Assembly (NCBI RefSeq): GCF_900187125.1
Contig: NZ_LT906468.1
Coordinates: forward strand, 1,984,001 to 2,048,000
From: Sphingobacterium mizutaii
GTDB taxonomy: Bacteria; Bacteroidota; Bacteroidia; Sphingobacteriales; Sphingobacteriaceae
Direction of reading: 5' to 3'
Length of the DNA: 64,000 bases
The translations under genes and the position numbers were made by a program. The number at the start of each line of letters is the position of its first letter. Positions within the stretch are counted from its first letter, which is position 1. Positions 1 through 8,361 of this stretch are shown piece by piece. The notes beneath the pieces were generated by a model. It did not search any database. It had not been told where the DNA came from and saw only the letters and a program-made list of their open reading frames with translations.

Positions 1-1
1 A

Positions 2-199
2 CTGTTATTTCGGGGGGTGCGATGGAGTGACCTAAGGAGGCTGAATCGGGATCCTAGATTTCGGAAGGATCTGAAGCGCAGAGTTTTCGATGGTGCTTCG
101 TGGGAGGAGTATGAACTTCCTGCCGGTGATTTGCGTTATGTTTCTGCTATACCGGATCAGGTTATTGAACTTTCTGGGATGCAACAAAACCCTCGTTAA
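2..199 (+). CDS. RagB/SusD-family outer membrane protein, C-terminal end (5' part outside window)
   Basis: Only the last 65 residues are present; the frame is open from base 2 to the TAA at 197-199. They read like the C-terminus of SusD/RagB lipoproteins: a segment with RGVRWSDLRRLNRDPRF, then LPAGDLRYVSAIPDQVIELSG, ending in QQNPR. SusD proteins sit on the outer face of the outer membrane and hand glycans or other nutrients to a SusC TonB-dependent channel, usually encoded just upstream, which here would be outside the window. A GTG at 17 could be mistaken for a start, but the preceding codons continue the family pattern. It is probably ICE cargo. Confidence 0.75.
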   Translation: MLFRGVRWSDLRRLNRDPRFRKDLKRRVFDGASWEEYELPAGDLRYVSAIPDQVIELSGMQQNPR

Positions 200-226
200 T
201 CCATGGCCCAGTTTATTAATCAACAA

Positions 227-256
227 GTTCCCATATCTAATGGAAGATATGGGAAC
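227..256. terminator. Hairpin after the SusD gene
   Basis: An 11-bp perfect stem (GTTCCCATATC / GATATGGGAAC) with an 8-base loop starts 27 bases after the SusD stop. The + strand downstream is TCTAAAAAAG rather than a T run, so intrinsic termination is not certain. It lies between two convergent genes and may serve either. Confidence 0.5.
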
Positions 257-276
257 TCTAAAAAAGGGGTGCTTCA

Positions 277-642
277 CTATTCGCTGCGGAATCCCGTTAC
301 GGTGTTGTTCGTAGAGGGAACCTCATTGTTATCCAGTGCATCGAGAACTTCTTGAATGTCGGCCTTTCTTTCAGGAGTAAGATCTGGGTAGCTGCCGCTG
401 GCGTCAGCTTCTATACTGCAGATCTGTTCAGGAACGTCGTTACACGGCAGGGGCTGCCCTAATGTGTAGTGGCTTGAATCCAGAGGATTTGTTCCGGTGA
501 AACTCCAAGTTGCAGGGATTCTTGTTTCATTTTCGCTGGCTTTCTCTCCTGCTTTTATGGATGTTAGCGTTATGGCGCTTAGTGCTATGAGCGACAGTAC
601 TAGTCCAAGTACTGACGTTCTATTTTTATGGATTGATTTCAT
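277..642 (-). CDS. Small secreted DUF6520-like protein
   Basis: This is a 121-residue protein with a clear N-terminal signal peptide (about residues 1-31, hydrophobic LGLVLSLIALSAITL). Two cysteines, C67 and C75, lie in the segment PCNDVPEQICSIEA. That spacing, the size and the signal peptide match the small secreted Bacteroidota family I know as DUF6520, for which I know no established function. A gene of this kind next to transport or mobile genes is common in the phylum. The two cysteines could form a disulfide after export (inference). The family call is from motif memory and is moderately sure. Confidence 0.65.
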   Translation of the reverse strand: MKSIHKNRTSVLGLVLSLIALSAITLTSIKAGEKASENETRIPATWSFTGTNPLDSSHYTLGQPLPCNDVPEQICSIEADASGSYPDLTPERKADIQEVLDALDNNEVPSTNNTVTGFRSE

Positions 643-684
643 TTCTATTTCTTTTATTGGTTATGTATTCGGATTACATTCGCT

Positions 685-715
685 GGGTTTGCTGTTGAAA
701 ATATCCAGCAAACCC
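685..715. repeat. Intergenic hairpin between the AraC gene and the DUF6520 gene
   Basis: A 10-bp perfect inverted repeat (GGGTTTGCTG / CAGCAAACCC) with an 11-base loop lies in the 208-base gap 643-850. It is downstream of the AraC-type gene and upstream of the DUF6520 gene, both on the minus strand. No T run follows on either strand, so it could be a weak terminator or a 5'-UTR structure. Confidence 0.45.
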
Positions 716-850
716 TTGATGGGGAACAGAGCAAATTTTCTGGTATGTTTCGGCGTGCTTAACATGGTTCGTTATTCGGTTGTCCAATCTATTTCAAAAG
801 TAAGCAGGAAAAACATCTGAGGTTAACCAACTTTGATGCGTATTATTTTT

Positions 851-1852
851 TTACTTTTTCGAAAGTGGTTGATTTTTATAGGTACCTCGGAATTTTCTCA
901 TGGTTGTTCCGTAATGTTTTTTAAACGCTCTGTTCAAGGCGCTGACAGAGCTGAAATTGAATTTCATCGATAGCTCCAAAAGTGATATTTCTGTTTTTAT
1001 TAATAGGTCAGAGATGAGTTCAAATTTCTTTTCGTTGATAAACTTTCGGACCGTTGTCCCATACTTCTCTTTAAACAGACGTTCCATTTTGGAAATGGAC
1101 ATTCCGTTTTTTCTGGCCAGCCTTCGAATAAACTGGTTGTCGGCCTGTAAAATATGAATCGTTAAATCGCTATGAATTTCATTGATTTTTAATGAGGTGT
1201 GCTGAACACTGTATTTCCCGTTCAGTCCTTTGTAGGCAGACAGTAATTTAGAAAAGCGATTGATGAGATAATTTTCGTAGCGTGTTTTGTTGTTTTTCGG
1301 AACCTTGAGTAATCTTTTTAAAGACATGATGAAATAGGTGTCCATTTTTTGAGGCAGGGTTCCATTTATTTTCTTATTGTTAAAATCTGCAACAAAATCA
1401 GGTAGCAGGCTGTTTCGATGAAAGAGTATCGGAGAAAATGTGTCTAATATGCTAATGGTATAGAGTTCAATCTTCTGGTCAAGAAAGGTGATATTATACA
1501 TGTCCTGGCGGGCAAACAGCAGTATCGTCTCTCCAGGATGCAGGACTATGGGACTGATGCCGTTTATATTGGTATAGGCTATCGAACCTTTAAAAAGCAT
1601 GAGCAAAACATAAACATTCGAGGTAGCCTGTATGGTTAGGGAATATTCTTTTTCACAGCTAATAATATAATGTTCGATCAGCAGGCATTCTCTGTCAAAA
1701 CTGGCATTTTTGATCTGGCAACGACCACCTTTTAAGTACATGTAAGCCGAACAGGGTAGTGGGAGAAAGACAGTATCTACTATTCCTTTTAGCAGTAGCT
1801 CTTTGGAGGTTATTTCAGGAAGGGTAAGTATAAATTTCATGATACATTTCAT
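851..1852 (-). CDS. AraC-family transcriptional regulator
   Basis: This 333-residue protein carries a C-terminal AraC/XylS double helix-turn-helix at about residues 230-328. The two HTH units are visible as RRLARKNGMSISKMERLFKE and LLELSMKFNFSSVSALNRAF, and each is followed by the family's YGTT-RKF turn. The N-terminal 200 residues look like a sensor domain but have no motif I can name. It lies 36 bases downstream of the P-loop NTPase gene on the same strand and probably ends a three-gene unit: AvrD-like, NTPase, AraC. That context suggests it responds to, or regulates, the product of the first two genes (inference). ATG codons at 1852 and 1840 are both possible starts. Confidence 0.88.
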   Translation of the reverse strand: MKCIMKFILTLPEITSKELLLKGIVDTVFLPLPCSAYMYLKGGRCQIKNASFDRECLLIEHYIISCEKEYSLTIQATSNVYVLLMLFKGSIAYTNINGISPIVLHPGETILLFARQDMYNITFLDQKIELYTISILDTFSPILFHRNSLLPDFVADFNNKKINGTLPQKMDTYFIMSLKRLLKVPKNNKTRYENYLINRFSKLLSAYKGLNGKYSVQHTSLKINEIHSDLTIHILQADNQFIRRLARKNGMSISKMERLFKEKYGTTVRKFINEKKFELISDLLIKTEISLLELSMKFNFSSVSALNRAFKKHYGTTMRKFRGTYKNQPLSKK

Positions 1853-1888
1853 TTTGAAATGCCCTTCATTAATAAAAGTGATGGGCTT

Positions 1889-2602
1889 CTATTCAAGGGT
1901 TATCCGATCGAATAGACGTTCTTTGAGTTTTACCGAAAGGTCGACTGCCTCTGCGAGTGGTATTTTTGATGTTATGTTTAAGTGACTTAGTATCGTTTTC
2001 AGCCTGTTTTCGAGTGTTCCGGAAACATATATCGGGGTAATTTGAAGACTTCGATACGTATTTATCAGTATCCTTTCTGATTCCTCTCGGAAACGCTCCG
2101 AGGTAGGTCGGTGGCCATCTTCAATAAAAGGAAATTCGACTGGGAGATGAAAGAAGATGTCATAACTGTTCTTTGTATAGGTCTTGGCCATCTTTTCAAA
2201 ACCAGCCAGCAACAGTTCAAAATCCCGAAATTCGCGATAGTTCTTGAGTTTCTTCCACAGCATGGTCCAACTATTCTCCTCGGGATAAGCACCGGTGATC
2301 AGCCTGGTGCTGCCATAGAGCCATTCCTGAAGTGGACAGCCGTCGCTGATGAAGCCTGTGGACAATCCAGCTTCGGCATGAACGCGCCGCTCAAAGCGTT
2401 CCATCCCCAAACGAAGCAACTGTGCATAGGAACAATCCTTTAGCGAGGTGCCCGGAAATAACCAAGGAAGGATCTCACGCATGGTTGGGGCATGGGTCGT
2501 TGGAATCCCGGTAGCTAGGGAAAGGGCGATCGAGAGGCTGGTCTTTCCAGTGCAGTAGGTCCCGCTGATCACGATCCGGGGCTTATGTTCAGGGCATCTC
2601 AT
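1889..2602 (-). CDS. P-loop NTPase/kinase-like protein (AAA_28-type)
   Basis: A Walker A motif GTYCTGKTS lies at residues 14-22, right after the first strand (RIVISG). The protein has about 237 residues in all. The single-domain P-loop fold with nucleotide-kinase character resembles the AAA_28/NadR-kinase-like group; GFISDGCPLQEW and SYDIFFHLPVEFPFIEDGHRP are compatible with an LID/acceptor region. I chose the ATG at 2602, which overlaps the end of the AvrD-like gene by 14 bases; an in-frame ATG at 2623 would add seven residues. The overlap implies translational coupling. The substrate is unknown; it may phosphorylate or activate the product of its neighbour (inference). Confidence 0.75.
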   Translation of the reverse strand: MRCPEHKPRIVISGTYCTGKTSLSIALSLATGIPTTHAPTMREILPWLFPGTSLKDCSYAQLLRLGMERFERRVHAEAGLSTGFISDGCPLQEWLYGSTRLITGAYPEENSWTMLWKKLKNYREFRDFELLLAGFEKMAKTYTKNSYDIFFHLPVEFPFIEDGHRPTSERFREESERILINTYRSLQITPIYVSGTLENRLKTILSHLNITSKIPLAEAVDLSVKLKERLFDRITLE

Positions 2603-3530
2603 GGCAAATCTTAAATTTTGCATCCATGTTGCCCATCTGGCTCATGAGCGAAACGGTCTGCCAAGCTTTCCCGCGCAGCATGGTCTGCTGGCGGAGGTCG
2701 AACTGCAGATCAACTCGGTAACAATCGGATCGGTAGGGACGCTTAAAGTCGATTTCCATGCTCCTAAGCCAAATATTGGGACAATCCAACCGATCTTTGG
2801 ACAGAAGGGTATACAGCAGCACCTGCATCAGCTGTCCCGATATCCGAACGCTGTCCAAAGGACTAAGGGGATTGTCATAGGCACTGAATCCCCAAACATC
2901 CGAAGGATACGGTAACGGTCTCGATAATTGGGCAGAAATGGATTCAGTCTGTAGGTCCATGTAGATTTGGTCCAATTCGAGGTTGCGCTGCCTGTATAGC
3001 TCTCGGTGGAGGGAACCTTCCCCAAAAGGCCAGAGATCAAAATCCCGAAAATCGATCTGGGTTGGGCCGGGATGGTCTATAACGATACGCACGTGGGCAT
3101 TCTGTATCTTTAGTTCCATGCTTGTCAAGCCAATGTTGATCGAATTGAGATCCTGATGGGATTCAGCAATGGATATTTCAAACGGTACGGTCATTCCGCT
3201 CGTGATGTCCATTGGTTTTTTTATTTGGAGCGTAAGGTTCCGCAGGATGGAGCGGTTAATTTCATGCCTGGTCAGCCGTTTCTGCTTGATGAGTATGCCC
3301 TCTGCCAAAAATAAGCCCATGGCAACATATTCCATGCTTCCCAAGTGTAGTGCCTGTTGGTTTGGCCTTTGCGGACCATCATAATGAACGGAAAAGGATC
3401 CTCGGATCTGGTTTTGTCCACCCAGGCTGAAATTGGAAACCTGAAATTGGAACCTGCTGAATCCAAAGGAAAAATAGCGGGTCTGGGAAGGACCCAATAT
3501 GCTGTCTAAGCTATCAATTGGCTGTTTCAT
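2589..3530 (-). CDS. AvrD-like protein (possible signal-molecule synthase)
   Basis: This is a 313-residue protein. The opening SIDS(I)LG...RYFSFGF pattern (DSLDSILGPSQTRYFSFGF), then a conserved-looking HLGSMEYVAMGLFLAEGIL helix, and a near-duplicate internal layout resemble the AvrD family. From memory, that family makes syringolide elicitors in Pseudomonas syringae and has homologues in actinomycetes. No signal peptide or membrane segment is seen, so a cytosolic enzyme is likely. It heads a probable operon with a P-loop NTPase and an AraC regulator and is divergent from an HTH regulator gene. The AvrD assignment comes from pattern memory only; if wrong, this is an unknown protein. Confidence 0.5.
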   Translation of the reverse strand: MKQPIDSLDSILGPSQTRYFSFGFSRFQFQVSNFSLGGQNQIRGSFSVHYDGPQRPNQQALHLGSMEYVAMGLFLAEGILIKQKRLTRHEINRSILRNLTLQIKKPMDITSGMTVPFEISIAESHQDLNSINIGLTSMELKIQNAHVRIVIDHPGPTQIDFRDFDLWPFGEGSLHRELYRQRNLELDQIYMDLQTESISAQLSRPLPYPSDVWGFSAYDNPLSPLDSVRISGQLMQVLLYTLLSKDRLDCPNIWLRSMEIDFKRPYRSDCYRVDLQFDLRQQTMLRGKAWQTVSLMSQMGNMDAKFKICHEMP

Positions 3531-3544
3531 GGTTAGCTGTATTG

Positions 3545-3617
3545 CTTTTAGCTAAAAGTAGGGCAGGGAACAATGATAATTTTGGCGAATGCCGTAAGAG
3601 GTCCAGTGACATTCGCC
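3545..3617. promoter_or_regulatory. Palindromes in the divergent intergenic region
   Basis: The gap between the divergent AvrD-like gene and the HTH-regulator gene holds a perfect 14-bp palindrome, CTTTTAGCTAAAAG, at 3545-3558, 14 bases upstream of the AvrD-like ATG. It also holds an 8-bp inverted repeat, GGCGAATG (3584-3591) / CATTCGCC (3610-3617). Both are candidate operators for the regulators on either side. No binding evidence exists. Confidence 0.35.
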
Positions 3618-3739
3618 GTTTCTGCAATTATTTAACTGAATAAAATATTTGTTAACCAATGCAGCAAAAAGATTGTGATATTAATTATTAATTTATATTT
3701 TGCAAATTCGTCTAGTTTTTGAACCTAAATTTTCCAGTT

Positions 3740-4717
3740 ATGGATATTCAAAAATTGTTATTTGAGGAAATTCGGTCAAGGATTTCCAATCCGGCCGCCT
3801 GGTCAAAGGAAATTTCCGAACTGCTGCACCTGGGCAGGGATGCGGTTTACCGCAGGGAGCGTGGTGATGTGCAGCTCACTGCCAGTGAACTAGGGAAGCT
3901 CTGCCGCCAATATGGCATTTCGCTGGACAGTTATCTGCTTAGTGACCGGCACAATGTAGTATTTAAGCACACGAGCCTCAACCATCAGGATAGCTATAAC
4001 TATAGCCAATATATCCACCAGATGCTTCTCCAACTTCAGCACATGGTTTCTTGCGAGCAAAAGGAGATTATCTTCTGTGCCGACGACGTCCCAATCTTCC
4101 ATTTTATGGAATTTGCCGAGCTAACCTATTTTAAGCTCTACTCCTGGAACCAAGCAGTGCTGAACCTTGGGGTCAGTTATGAGGATTTTGTTTATGAACT
4201 CAAAAAGCAGCACCTGGAACCGGTGTTTAAAAACCTACATGAAACCTACTGCAGGATCCCATCCAGGGAAATCTGGTCAAGGGGCACGATCGGGCCAATC
4301 CTGGAACTCCTGGAATACCATTATGACATCGGTAGCTTTCGAAATCAGGATAGCATTGGCCTGCTACTGGAGCAGCTCGGCCATCTCATAACGAATCTAA
4401 AAAGATGGACCAAAAGGCAGGAAAAACACGAGGGTGTGCACTTTGACCTCTACCTATCGCCCGTGAACCTGGGCATAAGCCAGATGCTGTGCCGATTTGA
4501 TGGCGAGCAGTCCGTATCGGTCAAGCTCTATACCATCAATAGCATCGCTACTTTGGACATGAGGTACGTTACCGAAACCATTGATTGGATCCGTGGCGTA
4601 TTGAATAAGTCCAGCTGCCTGAGCAAACTTTCGGAAAAGGAGCGGATCCATTTCTTCAACCATTTGGATGGCTGTATTGATGGCCTGGCCGGTCGATTGA
4701 ACCTTCCTCAGGCCTGA
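3740..4717 (+). CDS. HTH (Cro/BetR-like) transcriptional regulator
   Basis: This is a 325-residue protein. The N-terminal 60 residues form a Cro/C1-like helix-turn-helix (WSKEISELLHLGRDAVYRRE then LTASELGKLCRQYGISLDSYL), as in Bacteroidota proteins with a BetR-type N-terminus. The remaining 260 residues are helical with no recognised sensor domain. I place the start at the ATG at 3740; an upstream in-frame TTG at 3719 would add seven poorly conserved-looking residues. It is divergent from the AvrD-like operon and directly upstream of a co-directional unknown gene. Its targets are unknown; the divergent operon is the obvious candidate. Confidence 0.7.
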   Translation: MDIQKLLFEEIRSRISNPAAWSKEISELLHLGRDAVYRRERGDVQLTASELGKLCRQYGISLDSYLLSDRHNVVFKHTSLNHQDSYNYSQYIHQMLLQLQHMVSCEQKEIIFCADDVPIFHFMEFAELTYFKLYSWNQAVLNLGVSYEDFVYELKKQHLEPVFKNLHETYCRIPSREIWSRGTIGPILELLEYHYDIGSFRNQDSIGLLLEQLGHLITNLKRWTKRQEKHEGVHFDLYLSPVNLGISQMLCRFDGEQSVSVKLYTINSIATLDMRYVTETIDWIRGVLNKSSCLSKLSEKERIHFFNHLDGCIDGLAGRLNLPQA

Positions 4718-4768
4718 GCATAGGGATGATTGTCGATTGGAAAAAAATTTTCATGCAGTTCGGTGATT

Positions 4769-5890
4769 ATGGGAAAGGATTTAACGGAAAAATTGATGGC
4801 ACTGGTTGGGTGGTACGATTCCGCTTCAATGTGTGCGAATGGTGGTTTACTTGTGGATACATCTCTATCAGAACTACTGACCCAAACCGCAATATCAATC
4901 CAACGAATGTACTTCTTACGAAAAAAGGAATACCAATTTGAAAGGGAATTCAGGAAAGTACGGAATACAATCCTTTATATGTTGAAGAACCTTTCAAAGG
5001 AAATTGAACCTGATGGTTTACAAGGCAGGCCTTTCGAATGTGTCAATCTATTAGAGACATTTTTAGGGGAAATCGATGAACGGTTTTCCCAGCATTTGAA
5101 CGGAAATGATCCCTTGAGCAAACGGATGGTAAAGGCATTCCAAAGGGAGCTTGACGAGTCTTTTGACCCCGCTCAGGTGCCCCTTCCAACCAATGTAGGA
5201 GATACTATCGATTTGCTCAAAAAGGTCCTCAGTGAACGGTTGGAACAGAATCCTAGCTATGGCGTATTGAAAAAACTGAGAGTCTTTATGGATAGATTTA
5301 AGCAGCATGTCCCTCAGAGTTTCCATCACCCTCCGTTAACCTGGGTCGATGCGAACCTGATCCTGTTGGATTATCGGGATGGGCTGTACCTGAGCAGTTT
5401 ACTCGAAAGGGTTAAAAGGGGAATCGAAAAATCGGATCCCAGTGAGCAGATTTCCTTTATGGAATCATTCGGTAAATACCTTCTGATACTGAAGAAAACC
5501 TCAAGGTTGAACGGTGTCAGAAAAAATCGAATGATAGGGTTGTTGGAACAGTTTATCGAAAGGTATTTGTCCTCTGAAGACAAAAAAGGTGTTCGACCTC
5601 CATTTCAGGATGGAGTCAAGGCCAAGCAAAGTGGTATGGAGAAAATTACCTGCAACCTTTCTGCTGACCAGCTTGCGCTCATCCTGCGTGCCATGGATGA
5701 AAGCCGATTGGTCGGCGCCAAATCCATGAACGCGGTCTTTCGGCAAATCATCCCATTCCTAAGTACCGACCGCAAGGTAAATCTTTCCTATGGAGCGGTC
5801 CGCAGCAAAGCGTACTCTCCAGAAGATAGGGACCGACAGGTTGCTGTTGGCCTGCTGGAGAAGATGATCGAAAAGATCCAAAGCTATTGA
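4769..5890 (+). CDS. Unknown protein of a Bacteroidota mobile-element type
   Basis: From the ATG at 4769 the protein has 373 residues; an earlier in-frame TTG at 4730 gives 386. It is mostly helical and charged, without signal peptide or membrane segment. The C-terminal 75 residues (from LSADQLALILRAMDESRLVG to the DRQVAVGLLEKMIEKIQSY end) look like a compact module that I recall seeing at the C-terminus of other Bacteroidota mobile-element proteins. No catalytic motif is visible. It follows the HTH regulator gene by 51 bases and could be co-transcribed with it. Function is unknown. Confidence 0.6.
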   Translation: MGKDLTEKLMALVGWYDSASMCANGGLLVDTSLSELLTQTAISIQRMYFLRKKEYQFEREFRKVRNTILYMLKNLSKEIEPDGLQGRPFECVNLLETFLGEIDERFSQHLNGNDPLSKRMVKAFQRELDESFDPAQVPLPTNVGDTIDLLKKVLSERLEQNPSYGVLKKLRVFMDRFKQHVPQSFHHPPLTWVDANLILLDYRDGLYLSSLLERVKRGIEKSDPSEQISFMESFGKYLLILKKTSRLNGVRKNRMIGLLEQFIERYLSSEDKKGVRPPFQDGVKAKQSGMEKITCNLSADQLALILRAMDESRLVGAKSMNAVFRQIIPFLSTDRKVNLSYGAVRSKAYSPEDRDRQVAVGLLEKMIEKIQSY

Positions 5891-6178
5891 AATCTGCAAT
5901 TATCCCTTACTTACTTATTTACTAACTTCATCTCGTTTAAGGACCGAATCAAACGATTTATCCTTTTGAATGTTCTCTGTTCTACCTAAAGATCGGTTCC
6001 TATTCCTAAACTTGCTGTAGAAGGGAAGTAATGAGCGGATCAAAGAACATAACTTTCAAACTGGTGGAATCAACATAAACCCCTCAACTGAACTATCATT
6101 AAGTTGAAAGTTAGCCTTATTTATCCATGCACAGCGGGTTTGCTTTTAAGTTGTGAATTTTCAAATTCCATAAAAAAA
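5891..6178. other. Intergenic stretch, nothing recognised
   Basis: About 290 bases lie between the unknown gene ending at 5890 and the terminator at 6179. I see no convincing ORF, RNA or repeat. The two flanking genes converge here. Confidence 0.5.
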
Positions 6179-6205
6179 GGCTTATGGAACCCTATCCTAT
6201 AAGCC
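6171..6205 (-). terminator. Rho-independent terminator of the RadC-like gene
   Basis: On the minus strand, GGCTTAT (6199-6205) and ATAAGCC (6179-6185) form a 7-bp stem followed directly by seven T (A tract 6172-6178 on the + strand). It starts 26 bases after the RadC-like stop codon. Confidence 0.8.
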
Positions 6206-6230
6206 TCAATAAGGAGGAGGAAGTCTGTAA

Positions 6231-6701
6231 TTATAGCCTTCCGGAATCCTTGAAGGAATAATAACCATCTGGAGATATGATCAGATGGTCCAGTACGCGG
6301 ATGTCCAGCAACCGTGCTGCCTGGTCGATCTTCTTTGTGAGCAGGATATCAGGGTCACTGGGAACCAGGTTTCCCGAGGGGTGGTTGTGCACCAGGATCA
6401 AAGCTGAGGCATTCGCCTTGAGGGCTGCGGTAAATATCACTTTGGCATCCACTGGAGTGGCATCAATACCACCTGCAGAAACTTGATAGATTCCTAACAC
6501 CCTATTTCCTGTATTGAGCAATAGAATCTTAAATTCTTCGGCATACTCTATCCTTTCTGCATTCCAACAGGTGAGCAGTAGGGAATAAACCTCTTTGGAA
6601 GATGTGAGCTTTGGTCTTTGGGAAGGTCGAACTGGGTTTTGGTAAGATATGCGTACTTCGGCAACCTGTTGCCATTCCTGTTGATTTTGTTGAGTTTCCA
6701 T
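6231..6701 (-). CDS. RadC-like JAB/MPN+ domain protein
   Basis: This 156-residue protein consists almost wholly of the JAMM metalloprotease-like domain of RadC-family proteins. The metal-site motif is present as H105-N-H107 with S115 and D118 (HNHPSGNLVPSDPD), and E55/E56 lies upstream in AEEFKILLLN. It lacks the N-terminal HhH part of chromosomal RadC. Short forms like this are frequent in Bacteroidota conjugative elements and plasmids, sometimes described as anti-restriction or repair proteins without firm evidence. It is transcribed divergently from the tra operon and ends in its own strong terminator. Confidence 0.9.
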   Translation of the reverse strand: METQQNQQEWQQVAEVRISYQNPVRPSQRPKLTSSKEVYSLLLTCWNAERIEYAEEFKILLLNTGNRVLGIYQVSAGGIDATPVDAKVIFTAALKANASALILVHNHPSGNLVPSDPDILLTKKIDQAARLLDIRVLDHLIISPDGYYSFKDSGRL

Positions 6702-7042
6702 AGTTTTCAGTTTTAAGTTTACGAATGGAATGAATTATGGCATCTGGTGCGGATGAAGGGAAGCAAGGGCAAAAAGCAACGGAATAAATGAAGGGAAGTT
6801 GGCTGGGACAGTGTTTATGCCGGAATTTTTTGTTCCGCCTCCGACCCGAAGTCCGGACTTCATGGCAGAATTCTTTCCAGGGAGTAAATGATAAAAATGC
6901 CGCTCTGGAATCATATGGAAAGAGAACAGGGAACAGAAAGGGAACAAAGCGATAGTTGTCCTTTTGACAAGCCGTCAGAGTCCGTTCCTTTGGATAAGCT
7001 TCTTTCTGCAAGGATTGCGGAATAGCGAAAATGTTGGATTAA
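6702..7042. promoter_or_regulatory. Divergent upstream region of the tra operon and the RadC-like gene
   Basis: These 341 bases have no convincing gene. They contain a small hairpin, CGGAA (6821-6825) / TTCCG (6833-6837), and a perfect 14-bp palindrome, GAAGTCCGGACTTC, at 6848-6861. Near-repeats of GGGAACA lie close to 6928-6945. The region should hold the promoters of both flanking transcripts; I cannot place them exactly. It could also hold an origin of transfer, but no relaxase gene is adjacent. Confidence 0.4.
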
Positions 7043-7525
7043 ATGTGTAAAAATATGCTTAAGGATATCTCATGGATGGAATACATCAAGCTTGTCTCTG
7101 CAATGACCCTCCTATATTATTTAACGGTTACGGTCATCATCTATCGAAAGAAGATCCTGTCACTTTTCAAAACACGGTTTGAATTTGAAGGGAATGACGA
7201 TGCAGGCGCAGTTACGGAATCTTCCGGTACTATCCCATCGGGCCTTCCAGCGGAAAGGGAATTTGAAGATTCCATTCCCCAAGGAGAACCGATTGAGCGG
7301 TTTGTCAAAGATCTGCGCGTGCTATTGGAGTCCAAGACTTCTGGAGTGCATGGGTCAAAACAACTCGTTGAGGAAATCAGGTCGGTACTCAGTAGATTCC
7401 CATCACTTCATGATTTGGGATTAAGGGACACGTTGAACGAGTTTATCCTTTCAGAATGTGAGCGTTTTCAGGTCATTATACCCGATGGGGATGAATTGGG
7501 TGCGATATGGAAAGGTGCGGTATGA
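7043..7525 (+). CDS. Membrane-anchored hypothetical protein at the head of the tra operon
   Basis: This 160-residue protein has one membrane segment at about residues 12-31 (YIKLVSAMTLLYYLTVTVII). A basic stretch and then about 115 soluble, acidic residues follow, probably on the cytoplasmic side. I recognise no domain. Its place just before traE, on the same strand, fits the small membrane protein often found at the start of this operon in Sphingobacteria-type elements. A role in assembling the transfer channel is inferred only from position. Confidence 0.6.
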   Translation: MCKNMLKDISWMEYIKLVSAMTLLYYLTVTVIIYRKKILSLFKTRFEFEGNDDAGAVTESSGTIPSGLPAEREFEDSIPQGEPIERFVKDLRVLLESKTSGVHGSKQLVEEIRSVLSRFPSLHDLGLRDTLNEFILSECERFQVIIPDGDELGAIWKGAV

Positions 7526-7654
7526 TAATTTAGCGGATGTCCCCCCGTCCGACCATCAGCGTTAGGGCAATCGGGATGTAGGAGTATGGTCCGTTGACGG
7601 CTGGGACATACCGCTTAATGGCAGTGGGATTTAATAATCAGAGATTGAACGGAT

Positions 7655-7990
7655 ATGGTGAAGTTAAAGACATTTGAATGGGAGCTCGAACATAGGAAGG
7701 TATCTGTCCTTGTTCTTTGCAGCTGGTTCCTGCCGGTACTGGTCTATGGGCAGGATGGCGTTGCGGGCATCAATGAGGCGAACAATATGGTCAGGAGTTA
7801 CTTTGATTCTGGAACGAAGTTGATGTACGCGGTTGGAGCCCTATTGGGCCTTATCGGCGCTGTGAAAGTCTACCAAAAATGGAATAACGGCGATCCGGAT
7901 ACCGGAAAGGTTGCCGCTGCATGGTTTGGGAGCTGTGTTTTCCTAGTGCTGGTGACAACGGTCATTAAAACTTTTTTCAATGTCAATTAG
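7655..7990 (+). CDS. traE: Conjugative transposon protein TraE (DUF4134)
   Basis: This 111-residue protein matches the DUF4134/TraE family. An N-terminal hydrophobic segment ends in YGQ and is probably cleaved. It is followed by INEANNMVRSYFDSGTKLMYAVGALLGLIGAVKVYQKW and a second membrane helix with WFGSCVFLVLVTTV. The family is a VirB2-like small membrane protein of the CTnDOT-type mating apparatus. It sits 2 bases before traF, in the canonical E-F-G order. Confidence 0.9.
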   Translation: MVKLKTFEWELEHRKVSVLVLCSWFLPVLVYGQDGVAGINEANNMVRSYFDSGTKLMYAVGALLGLIGAVKVYQKWNNGDPDTGKVAAAWFGSCVFLVLVTTVIKTFFNVN

Positions 7991-7992
7991 CA

Positions 7993-8361
7993 ATGGCCAG
8001 CCAGGTTTTTAAAATCAATAAAGGAGTCAATCTATCCGTTGAGTTTCGTGGGTTGAAGGCGCAGTATATAGGGTACTTAGGAATTGGTGTGGTTTTATTG
8101 GTTGTCCTTTTCTCCATGCTGTATTTTTTCGGGATCCCCTCACTGATCTGTGTAGCCATCATCGGTGTATCAGGATCGCTGTTTTTCATGCAGGTATATC
8201 GGCTCAGTCAACGGTACGGGGAGTTTGGTCTGATGAAAGCGCTTGCAAATAAGCAATTGCCAAAACATGTGGTGTGCATGGAAAGGCGTCTATTTCGTTT
8301 TGAAGGACATACATTTATTAGAGATCATAAAAGCAAGAGTTATGGTGAAGAGCTTGGATAA
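7993..8361 (+). CDS. traF: Conjugative transposon protein TraF (DUF4133)
   Basis: This 122-residue inner-membrane protein matches DUF4133/TraF, a VirB3-like component. The N-terminus FKINKGVNLSVEFRGLKAQY is typical, followed by two membrane helices at about 31-66. The 3' end overlaps the traG start by 20 bases, which suggests translational coupling. It acts together with TraG in the mating-pair formation complex. Confidence 0.9.
   Translation: MASQVFKINKGVNLSVEFRGLKAQYIGYLGIGVVLLVVLFSMLYFFGIPSLICVAIIGVSGSLFFMQVYRLSQRYGEFGLMKALANKQLPKHVVCMERRLFRFEGHTFIRDHKSKSYGEELG

Noticed and set aside
497..820. A 107-codon + strand frame opposite the DUF6520 gene
   Set aside because: The minus-strand gene has a signal peptide and family-like cysteines; the + frame is its shadow.
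6529..7011. A 160-codon minus-strand frame overlapping the RadC-like gene and its upstream region
   Set aside because: Its sequence is low in typical protein features and it shares the strand and region with the clear RadC-like gene and the tra promoter region.
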